NCBI GenBank assembly: GCA_002422175.1
Contig: DITR01000190.1
Location: 1-5,467, forward strand
Direction of reading: 5' to 3'
Source of the DNA: Alcaligenaceae bacterium UBA6179
Lineage (GTDB): Bacteria; Pseudomonadota; Gammaproteobacteria; Burkholderiales; Burkholderiaceae_B
DNA length: 5,467 bases
Of this stretch, positions 1-5,309 are shown piece by piece. Position numbers and translations under genes: made by a program. The notes beneath the pieces were generated by a model. That model was not told where the DNA came from. It worked only from the letters and a program-made list of their open reading frames with translations, and searched no databases. The first letter of the stretch is position 1; each line of letters opens with the position of its first letter.

Positions 1-521
1 GTTACAAACAAGCCGCTGGCAGTTTCAGGAAAGGTAAATAACTCTCGCATCCAGTGCAAAATCTGCCTTTCAACCTCAAGAGGCATTTGATCTCGGCCAC
101 CTAGATTTGCATTTAAACCAGATGCCAACATATCAGCCAACATGCCGACCGGGTTTCCACCGCCCTGCACCCACCCCATAAAGCCCGGGCTAGCATTACC
201 AACCGAGTAAGGTAAGACATCTTCCATAAAACGCTTGTGAGCCATCTCTAAAGTGCTGGGGCCATGCGGCAAAGGCTCGGTGAACAAATCACGCTTTGCT
301 TGAGGAATGGGTTGCCATACCGGCTTTTCATGTAACTGCGACATATGGTTGATGATGTCATCAAGCATGCGATGCCCCTGCTCTCGAAGCGATTCCCAAT
401 CTGTTGGATCAAGGGTGTTGCGGCTTACAAGATGAGTTTCGGTCGCATTGAGCGGATCGAATTGCGTTGCGCCTGTTGCCGATTGCAGAGCAGAAATTGA
501 CTGAGCTGAAGTAGCAGACAT
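1..521 (-). CDS. Group II PLP-dependent decarboxylase, N-terminal part (partial, runs off the left edge)
   Basis: This is the first 173 codons of a minus-strand gene, which I translated by hand because it has no stop inside the window. The protein begins MSATSAQSIS. Residues 41-72 (DWESLREQGHRMLDDIINHM, then a KPVWQPIP stretch) match the N-terminal helices of the aromatic-L-amino-acid/glutamate decarboxylase family (Pfam PF00282). Residues 108-141 (GNASPGFMGWVQGGGNP, then LADMLASGLNANLGG) and 148-172 (LEVERQILHWMRELFTFPET) match the family's substrate-side segment just before the PLP-binding core. The PLP lysine lies off the window. Family members decarboxylate an amino acid in the cytoplasm, but the substrate cannot be told from this part, and some relatives are annotated only as aspartate aminotransferase-fold proteins. 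The start at 521 is preferred because a weak GAG lies 9 nt upstream. An in-frame ATG at 551 has no Shine-Dalgarno at all and would add ten residues. The gene diverges from the GST gene and shares its upstream region. Confidence 0.85.
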   Translation of the reverse strand, partial: MSATSAQSISALQSATGATQFDPLNATETHLVSRNTLDPTDWESLREQGHRMLDDIINHMSQLHEKPVWQPIPQAKRDLFTEPLPHGPSTLEMAHKRFMEDVLPYSVGNASPGFMGWVQGGGNPVGMLADMLASGLNANLGGRDQMPLEVERQILHWMRELFTFPETASGLFV

Positions 522-620
522 ATGGAGTAACTCGTTATGTTTAATAAACATTTAAAACATGACGATAACCTGAATTAAGCTTCAACATGCACTACGACAC
601 ATTTAGTTAGTCATAACCAT

Positions 621-650
621 CTTATAAAAAATAAATTAACGCGAATACAA
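621..650 (-). promoter_or_regulatory. Candidate sigma-70 promoter for the decarboxylase gene
   Basis: Read on the minus strand, TTGTAT (650-645) is followed after 18 nt by TATAAG (626-621). The -10 is good (5/6) and the -35 is weak (3/6). The predicted transcript would start near 614 and have a leader of about 90 nt. The perfect dyad at 664-680 lies directly upstream, centred near -58, a common activator position. The assignment is by eye only. Confidence 0.35.
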
Positions 651-663
651 ATACGCTTGTTTG

Positions 664-683
664 TGGTGAAGTTTTCACCAATC
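664..683. promoter_or_regulatory. Operator-like dyad 1 (perfect inverted repeat), first copy of a 20-bp repeat
   Basis: TGGTGAA-GTT-TTCACCA (664-680) is a perfect 7-bp inverted repeat with a 3-nt spacer, followed by ATC. The 20 bases are repeated at 701-720 with only three differences. A dyad this short, repeated in a divergent promoter region, is the usual form of a binding site for a dimeric transcription factor. The layout resembles an IclR-type box (TGGAAA-N3-TTTCCA), but the bases differ and I do not assign a family. Confidence 0.6.
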
Positions 684-700
684 AAGAGTACGATCATTAA

Positions 701-720
701 TGGTTGAGTTTTAACCAATC
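701..720. promoter_or_regulatory. Operator-like dyad 2, second copy of the 20-bp repeat, overlapping the GST -35
   Basis: TGGTTGA-GTT-TTAACCA (701-717) followed by ATC matches the first copy at 17 of 20 positions, and its arms pair at 6 of 7 positions. Centre-to-centre distance to dyad 1 is 37 bp, about 3.5 helical turns. It covers the proposed -35 hexamer of the GST promoter, so a protein bound here would be expected to block that promoter, or to touch polymerase if it activates. The function is inferred; the repeat is seen directly. Confidence 0.55.
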
Positions 721-732
721 GAATATTTTAAT
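704..732 (+). promoter_or_regulatory. Candidate sigma-70 promoter for the GST gene
   Basis: TTGAGT (704-709) and TTTAAT (727-732) are separated by exactly 17 nt. They match the consensus hexamers at 4/6 and 5/6 positions. Transcription would start near 739, giving a leader of about 65 nt. A third operator half-site, TGGTTAA (737-743), would lie at the start point, 36 bp after the start of dyad 2. Confidence 0.4.
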
Positions 733-804
733 CAGTTGGTTAATACTTAGATACATATTGCATGTAGGCTAAAAATTCATAAACATTCATATAAGAGACT
801 TCAA

Positions 805-1491
805 ATGCTTAAGCTTTACTACCACCCCTCACCCAACCCCCTCAAAATTGCGCTTTATCTCGAAGAAACGGGTACCCCTTATGAACTGATAGGTGTTGAC
901 ACACGCAAAGGTGAGCAACATTCAGCTGCCTTCAAAACAATCAACCCCAACGGTAAAACTCCCGCCATGACTGATGGCGACATACGAATTTTTGATAGCA
1001 ATGCCATACTCATTTATTTGGCTGAGAAAATTGGGCAGTTTGTACCCGAAAACACCCCTGAAAACAAAGCTGAAATGTATTCATGGTTAATGTTTATTGC
1101 AACCGGAATAGGCCCTTATTGTGGTCAAGCGGTTCACTTTAAACATTTTGCACCCGAACCTAAAGAATATGCTGTGAATCGCTATGACTTTGAAGCCTGG
1201 CGTCATTGGCTCATTATTGAAGAGCGTCTGACTAACCAGCTATACATGATGGGTGATCAATACACTATCGTTGACATGTCGCTTTGGGGTTGGGCGCGTG
1301 TCATACCTTTCATTTTGGGCGCTGATGCTTGGGAAAAACTACCCAACGTCAAACGCTGGCTTGACAGTATTAATGCTCGCCCTGCGGCACAACGCGCAGA
1401 AGCTTTAAAAGCTCAGTTCCAATTTAAAACTGAAATGGACGAAGAGGCTCGTAAAGTTCTCTTTCCAGGGAATGCGCGTTTAGCTTCTTAA
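805..1491 (+). CDS. Nu-class glutathione S-transferase family protein (YfcG-like disulfide-bond oxidoreductase)
   Basis: A complete 228-residue cytosolic GST-fold protein. Residues 1-77 form the thioredoxin-like domain: LYYHPSPNPLKIALYLEE near the N-terminus, NPNGKTP (47-53) with the cis-proline P53, and FDSNAI (63-68), the glutathione gamma-glutamyl site. Residues 86-210 form the helical domain, with GPYCGQAVHFKHFAP (103-117) and the N-capping motif YTIVD (153-157). From memory, E. coli YfcG has closely similar segments at the same places, so I place it in the nu class. In that class, glutathione is held by Thr9 and Asn11 rather than by a classical catalytic Tyr, Ser or Cys; this protein has Ser9 and Asn11. 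Members reduce disulfides or act as glutathione-dependent peroxidases. The length is usual, with a C-terminal tail. An AAGAGA Shine-Dalgarno (793-798) lies 6 nt before the ATG. The gene is divergent from the decarboxylase and probably shares a regulator. The physiological substrate is unknown. Confidence 0.9.
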   Translation: MLKLYYHPSPNPLKIALYLEETGTPYELIGVDTRKGEQHSAAFKTINPNGKTPAMTDGDIRIFDSNAILIYLAEKIGQFVPENTPENKAEMYSWLMFIATGIGPYCGQAVHFKHFAPEPKEYAVNRYDFEAWRHWLIIEERLTNQLYMMGDQYTIVDMSLWGWARVIPFILGADAWEKLPNVKRWLDSINARPAAQRAEALKAQFQFKTEMDEEARKVLFPGNARLAS

Positions 1492-1507
1492 CGCAACACT
1501 CGTTGCG
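1492..1507 (+). repeat. Short GC-rich hairpin directly after the GST stop codon
   Basis: CGCAAC (1492-1497), loop ACTC, GTTGCG (1502-1507): a perfect 6-bp stem starting on the base after the TAA. No T-run follows, so it is not a standard intrinsic terminator. It may protect the 3' end of the mRNA or help a factor-dependent stop. The octamer ATAAAAGC then occurs twice (1508-1515, 1519-1526). Confidence 0.3.
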
Positions 1508-1548
1508 ATAAAAGCGCCATAAAAGCATATTTAATTTAGCCTAAGCAC

Positions 1549-1585
1549 CTCATTCGTATTTCATTTAAAGATAAATACGAATGAG
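1549..1585. terminator. Perfect 13-bp stem-loop between convergent genes, possible bidirectional terminator
   Basis: CTCATTCGTATTT (1549-1561) and AAATACGAATGAG (1573-1585) are exact reverse complements with an 11-nt loop. It lies between the 3' ends of the GST gene (plus) and the TAXI operon (minus), where a shared terminator is expected. Neither side has a T-run and the stem is AT-rich, so classical intrinsic termination is doubtful. A second tiny dyad, GTCTTCAAGAC (1585-1595), abuts it and is followed by AGTTTTC. An RNA-stability or factor-dependent role is equally possible. Confidence 0.45.
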
Positions 1586-1624
1586 TCTTCAAGACAGTTT
1601 TCAATTGCAACCCAGAAAATTATG

Positions 1625-2017
1625 CTAATTTTTACAAGATGACACATTAACGACATAGCTCGTGTCAGTTGCTACAAAACCAGCATCACTTAAAATGTTG
1701 GGTATGGCCTGGCAGCCCTGATCGGGCACACATATTTGATATTCGTCGCGACCAAAAGGTGAAATGGTTAAATGCAACGCAGGTACGTCTAAAGATATGC
1801 CGTAGTGCCATACCCCATTTTTTAACACCGCACCTTCTGGCACTGCCATGCCAGCACCATTGCCTTTTATGCGCGCCTCAACCAACGACAGCTTTTGACC
1901 CCTTACACGCCAATCTTCTTGCCAAAGAATGCGTTCGACTGAGTGGGTCCAACTTAATGTGAACTGTTGGGCAGCAATTGAAACAATCACTGCACCAACA
2001 CTTAAACAAATAGCCAT
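1625..2017 (-). CDS. DUF1850 domain-containing protein, last gene of the TAXI-TRAP operon
   Basis: A 130-residue protein of no known function. Residues 1-17 (MAICLSVGAVIVSIAAQ) are hydrophobic and look like a signal peptide or membrane anchor, so the rest is probably periplasmic. The domain is recognised by FTLSWTHSVE (19-28), the EDW at 34-36, and EARIKGNGAGM (47-57). A CVPDQGC segment (96-102) holds two cysteines five residues apart, with a third near the C-terminus at 128. DUF1850 proteins are commonly encoded beside fused TAXI-type TRAP permeases, which supports the assignment and suggests a role in that transporter, but no activity has been established as far as I know. The start lies 11 nt after the permease stop with no evident Shine-Dalgarno, so translation is probably coupled. 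An ATG at 2025 is out of frame and opens only a seven-codon peptide. Length is at the lower end for the family. Confidence 0.85.
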   Translation of the reverse strand: MAICLSVGAVIVSIAAQQFTLSWTHSVERILWQEDWRVRGQKLSLVEARIKGNGAGMAVPEGAVLKNGVWHYGISLDVPALHLTISPFGRDEYQICVPDQGCQAIPNILSDAGFVATDTSYVVNVSSCKN

Positions 2018-2028
2018 AGGTGCATAAA

Positions 2029-4095
2029 TTAAGTTTGACTTTGAACAGAGGCTTTCAATTTAATTTTACGGTTTTGCCAATACAACCAAGCAAACACTAA
2101 AGCTGACGAACCCAAGCCGAGCTCATCGGTGAGCGGCAACGCTGCAATTAACATACCTGCAGACAGAAAAGCCCAAACTCTCACCCAAACATTGACCGGG
2201 TTCCACAAAAAACCGACCGAGGCAATGCCCCATAGACCAATTGCAATTAAAGCCTTTAATACGATGTAGATGACAGCCCATATTGTGGGGTCGTTCTGCA
2301 ACATCAGTGCAGGCGAATACACAGCCATAAATGGTATGACAAAACCCGCAAAAGCAATTCTAACTGCTTGCAAGCTGATCTTAAGACCCGATACGCCTGC
2401 GATTGGAGCTGCAGCAAATGCGGCAAGCGCCACCGGTGGGGTCAAGTCAGCCAAAATTCCAAAATAAAAAACAAACATGTGCGACACAATTAAAGGGACG
2501 CCCAGCTCTAATAAAGCAGGTGCTGCCAATGAAGAGGTAATGATGTAGTTGGGAATCGTTGGAATGCCCATACCTAAAATCAAACAAACCAACATCGTTA
2601 ACAAGAGCGAGGCGATCAAACTATTTTCACCCACGCTAATAATGGCACTTGCAAAAGTAGTGGCGGCACCTGTTAAGGTCAATACCCCAATAATGACACC
2701 AACCAGGGCGCACGCAATACCAACAGGTAGCGCATGGTGCGCACCCTCAACCATCGCTTTTGTGAGTAATTTAATGGTGTTGCGACCCCCTTTGATAAAA
2801 AACAACATCACCACCATCGCTGCAATAATCAGTAAGACTGAGGTAATGCCCCATTTAAAAAAGCTCGCACTAAAAATGCCCAAAGCGATCCAGAAGACGT
2901 ATCGCATCGCCGTGGCTTTGAGTTTTAGTGCGATGGCTGCACCCAAAATTAAAATGGCTGTCAGCGCTAAACCCACCATGCCAGAAAATAGCGGCGTGTA
3001 TCCAGAGAACAATAAAAACACTAAAATCGCAAGTGGAAAGAGTAAGTACCAACGCTCTTTAACCGCAGTCCATGGGTTGGGGCATTCTGATTTAGGTAGG
3101 CCTGTTAGGTTTAAGCGCCCCGCTTCAAGGTGCACCATCCAGAACGCGGTTACAAAGTATAAGATCGCAGGCAAAATAGCGGCCTGAACAATTGCAACGT
3201 ATTGAACACCAATGGTTTCAGCCATAATAAAAGCAACCGCACCCATCACGGGCGGCATAATTTGCCCACCCATGCTTGATGTGGCTTCCACACCGCCCGC
3301 GAATGCTGGTTTGTAACCAAAGCGTTTCATCATAGGTATGGTGAACTGACCCGTTGTCACCACATTAGCGACACCCGAGCCATTAATCGTGCCCATCAAG
3401 CCCGACGCCACCACTGACACTTTAGCGGGGCCACCACGGGTGTGGCCCACCGTACCCATGGCAAAGTCGGTAAATAATTTAATCATGCCCGCTTGTTCTA
3501 AAAACGAGCCAAATAAAATAAATAGAAAAATGTAAGACGAACTAACAAAGGTCGGTATACCGTAAATGCCTTCAGTACCAAAACCCAAGTGATCGATGAG
3601 TTGCTCAAGGGGGTAACCACGATGCATAAATATGCCTGGCAACTGCTGACCAAATAAAGCGTATAAGAAAAAAGATGCACATATTAAAGGCAAAGCAATG
3701 CCCATCACACGACGAGCGGCCTCAAACACCAACAAAATAATAATGGCACCTACCCAAGTATCGACCATCGTCGGCTCACCTGCACGTGCAACCAAGTCAG
3801 GTTCAAAATACCAGTGATATAGCGAAAGTGTAAAACCTAGAAATGCGGCAACATAACTGACAAGACCTAAAGGATGCTTTAAAACTGAGCCCTGCGCAGT
3901 CTTAGGTGCGTACAGTACAAAAATCATCAATAATAAAAAACCAACGTGCAAGACTCGAACGATTTGTGACGATAAAGGGTGATAGGCAGCCATCGCAATT
4001 TGATAGGCTGAAAACATAAAACCAATCAAGAAAACAAAACCAGTGAGTTTTTTGAACTCAGGGTTTTGAGTAGGCATAGGGGTTGTTTGTGACAT
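2029..4095 (-). CDS. TRAP transporter fused permease, TAXI type (4TM/12TM family, DctQM-like)
   Basis: A 688-residue inner-membrane protein with roughly sixteen or more hydrophobic segments. The N-terminal part (about 17-150) corresponds to the small DctQ-like subunit and the rest to the large DctM-like subunit (Pfam PF06808; family TIGR02123). Diagnostic stretches are SGLMGTINGSGVANVVTTGQ (231-250), GGVEATSSMGGQIMPPVMG (267-285), LGMGIPTIPNYIIT (507-520) and FYFGILADLTPPVALAAF (543-560). Residues from about 600 may correspond to the C-terminal extension (DUF3394) seen in some relatives. TRAP permeases import organic acids or amino acids, usually with sodium, receiving substrate from a periplasmic binding protein; here that protein is the gene just upstream. 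Length is usual for fused TAXI permeases. The ATG has only a weak ribosome-binding site. A terminator hairpin precedes the gene, so its expression depends on readthrough or an internal promoter. The substrate cannot be read from the sequence. Confidence 0.95.
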   Translation of the reverse strand: MSQTTPMPTQNPEFKKLTGFVFLIGFMFSAYQIAMAAYHPLSSQIVRVLHVGFLLLMIFVLYAPKTAQGSVLKHPLGLVSYVAAFLGFTLSLYHWYFEPDLVARAGEPTMVDTWVGAIIILLVFEAARRVMGIALPLICASFFLYALFGQQLPGIFMHRGYPLEQLIDHLGFGTEGIYGIPTFVSSSYIFLFILFGSFLEQAGMIKLFTDFAMGTVGHTRGGPAKVSVVASGLMGTINGSGVANVVTTGQFTIPMMKRFGYKPAFAGGVEATSSMGGQIMPPVMGAVAFIMAETIGVQYVAIVQAAILPAILYFVTAFWMVHLEAGRLNLTGLPKSECPNPWTAVKERWYLLFPLAILVFLLFSGYTPLFSGMVGLALTAILILGAAIALKLKATAMRYVFWIALGIFSASFFKWGITSVLLIIAAMVVMLFFIKGGRNTIKLLTKAMVEGAHHALPVGIACALVGVIIGVLTLTGAATTFASAIISVGENSLIASLLLTMLVCLILGMGIPTIPNYIITSSLAAPALLELGVPLIVSHMFVFYFGILADLTPPVALAAFAAAPIAGVSGLKISLQAVRIAFAGFVIPFMAVYSPALMLQNDPTIWAVIYIVLKALIAIGLWGIASVGFLWNPVNVWVRVWAFLSAGMLIAALPLTDELGLGSSALVFAWLYWQNRKIKLKASVQSQT

Positions 4096-4134
4096 ATTTT
4101 TTATCTAAAAGGTAAAGATGAAAACGAATCATAC

Positions 4135-4171
4135 AAAAAAACCAGCAAGCATTATGCAAGCTGGTTTTTTT
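4135..4171 (-). terminator. Intercistronic intrinsic terminator/attenuator between binding-protein and permease genes
   Basis: On the plus strand AAAAAAACCAGC (4135-4146) and GCTGGTTTTTTT (4160-4171) are exact reverse complements. The inside also pairs as GCA-TTA-TGC (4149-4157) after an AA/AA mismatch. Read in the operon direction this is a CCAGC stem followed by seven T residues, a textbook intrinsic terminator, starting 21 nt past the binding-protein stop. The symmetric A-run means it would also work in the other direction. It probably lowers permease expression relative to the receptor. A TATGAT hexamer (4133-4128, minus) follows it, but no good -35 goes with it. Confidence 0.85.
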
Positions 4172-4192
4172 ACTACAAAATTGAAGTGTCAA

Positions 4193-5137
4193 TTACTTGA
4201 TTAAACCCACCTCTTTATAATATTTAATCGCACCAGGGTGCAATGGCACAGGCGTTTTAGGCCCGTTAGCGGGCTCAATACCTTTAGCGGCTGCATGTGC
4301 AGCAGCTAATTGTGGCAAGTTTGCAAACAGTGACTTCGTCATTTCATATGCCACCGCATCAGTCACAGCCGCGTTAGTCACCAATACATTAGGAATTGTG
4401 ACTGTGGGAACGGCTTGTGTTTGACCTTCATAGGTTCCCGCTGGAATCACACCCGCAATGTAAGCAGGGTCATTTATTTTAGCGACAACACTTTCGGGCA
4501 CGGCAATGATGACGATTGGCACTGAGTTGGCCAAGTCACGAATTGAAGACACACCTAAACCAGCTGATTGCAATGTTGCATCAAGCTGGCGATTTTTCAT
4601 CAACTCAACTGATTCACCAAAGCCCATATACTCAACTTTAGCTAAGTCAGCGTAAGATAAACCTGCTGCTTTCAAAACAGCGCGAGCATTTAGCTCGGTG
4701 CCTGAACGGGCTGCACCAACAGACACACGCTTACCTTTTAAATCAGCCAAAGTTTTAATACCAGAATCAGCTGAAGCAACGATTTGAATGTAGTTGCTAT
4801 AAATGCCAGCAATGCCACGCAATTTATCAAGTTTAGTTTTGAAACCGGCTTCTTCATCGCCCTGCCATGCAGCTGAAACCGTATCAGCCAATGCAAAAGC
4901 TAGCTCACCCCGACCGGCTTGAACCAAGTTGACGTTTTCTGCACTGGCCTTGGTTGATTGCACGGCGATCTTGGCGTTTGGAATAGATTTTTCATAAATT
5001 TGTGAAAGTGCAACACCCATTGGGTAATACACACCACTGGTGCCACCCGTCAAAATATTAATAAACTGTTGGGCATGTGCGCCCGCGCTTGCAACTGACA
5101 AACATAATGCCAACGCAACGTATCGTAATGATTTCAT
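4193..5137 (-). CDS. TAXI family TRAP transporter periplasmic substrate-binding protein
   Basis: A 314-residue secreted protein. Residues 1-22 form a signal peptide: MKSLR, a hydrophobic core, and AHA before Gln23. The mature part has the TAXI marks (TIGR02122; Pfam PF16868): ILTGGTSGVYYPMG (28-41), STKASAENVNLVQAGRGELA (61-80) followed by FALAD, LKGKRVSVGAARSGTELNAR (133-152), a TLQSAGLGVSSIRDLA stretch (189-204), and the C-terminal LHPGAIKYYKEVGL (299-312). It would capture a ligand in the periplasm and deliver it to the downstream permease. Studied TAXI proteins bind glutamate or 2-oxoglutarate-like acids, but the ligand here is unknown. An upstream in-frame ATG at 5158 is possible, but 5137 is chosen because AAAGGA (5149-5144) lies 6 nt before it, and the extra MVFKGLK would spoil the signal peptide. 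It is the first gene of the operon, separated from the permease gene by a terminator. Confidence 0.93.
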   Translation of the reverse strand: MKSLRYVALALCLSVASAGAHAQQFINILTGGTSGVYYPMGVALSQIYEKSIPNAKIAVQSTKASAENVNLVQAGRGELAFALADTVSAAWQGDEEAGFKTKLDKLRGIAGIYSNYIQIVASADSGIKTLADLKGKRVSVGAARSGTELNARAVLKAAGLSYADLAKVEYMGFGESVELMKNRQLDATLQSAGLGVSSIRDLANSVPIVIIAVPESVVAKINDPAYIAGVIPAGTYEGQTQAVPTVTIPNVLVTNAAVTDAVAYEMTKSLFANLPQLAAAHAAAKGIEPANGPKTPVPLHPGAIKYYKEVGLIK

Positions 5138-5164
5138 TTTTAATCCTTTAAATACCAAATGAGA

Positions 5165-5178
5165 AAGGTATATACCTT
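5165..5178. promoter_or_regulatory. 14-bp perfect palindrome in the TAXI operon leader
   Basis: AAGGTATATACCTT is a perfect palindrome ending 28 nt before the binding-protein ATG. On the minus strand its TATATA could serve as a -10, but the hexamer 18 nt upstream (TTCATC, 5198-5193) is a poor -35. It may be an operator. With no loop it would be a poor RNA hairpin. Confidence 0.4.
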
Positions 5179-5183
5179 GTAAA

Positions 5184-5234
5184 TGTTAACAGGATGAATG
5201 CCCTTTTAATAAACGAATTTAACAGGGTTAACCC
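5184..5234. repeat. Two GTTAAC-centred palindromes with a TTAACAGG direct repeat, upstream of the TAXI operon
   Basis: TGTTAACA (5184-5191) and GGGTTAACCC (5225-5234) are perfect palindromes whose centres are 42 bp apart, four helical turns. TTAACAGG occurs at 5186-5193 and again at 5219-5226. The face-of-helix spacing suggests paired protein-binding sites, but short palindromes of this kind also arise by chance in AT-rich DNA. Confidence 0.3.
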
Positions 5235-5249
5235 ATAGAACATCACTTA

Positions 5250-5255
5250 TTTATA
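5250..5255 (-). promoter_or_regulatory. Candidate -10 element for the TAXI operon
   Basis: On the minus strand TATAAA (5255-5250) matches the -10 consensus at 5 of 6 positions. The hexamer 18 nt upstream is TTAATT, a poor -35. If used, transcription would start near 5243, with a leader of about 105 nt that contains all three palindromes. This is weak evidence on its own. Confidence 0.25.
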
Positions 5256-5309
5256 TTGAGTTTAGGGGGCACCAATTAAAGATGTCTGGCAAAAATAAAT
5301 TTAATTCAT

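Noticed and set aside
522..551. Upstream in-frame ATG at 551 as start of the decarboxylase
   Set aside because: No Shine-Dalgarno precedes it, while the ATG at 521 has a weak GAG 9 nt upstream. It cannot be fully excluded because the region after it is open.
1669..1962. 97-codon plus-strand open frame
   Set aside because: It is antisense to the DUF1850 gene, which has family motifs, and resembles no known protein.
2270..2467. 65-codon plus-strand open frame, and 60-codon minus-strand frames at 2870-3052 and 3498-3680
   Set aside because: All lie inside the permease gene in other frames, with no family signal and no ribosome-binding site of note.
2549..3187. 212-codon plus-strand open frame inside the permease gene
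   Set aside because: It lies wholly antisense to a clearly conserved TRAP permease. Its composition (many Lys, Pro and Ala, no recognisable domain) is typical of a reverse-strand shadow.
5138..5158. Upstream ATG at 5158 as start of the TAXI binding protein
   Set aside because: It adds MVFKGLK ahead of a normal signal peptide, and the strong AAAGGA Shine-Dalgarno is placed for the ATG at 5137.
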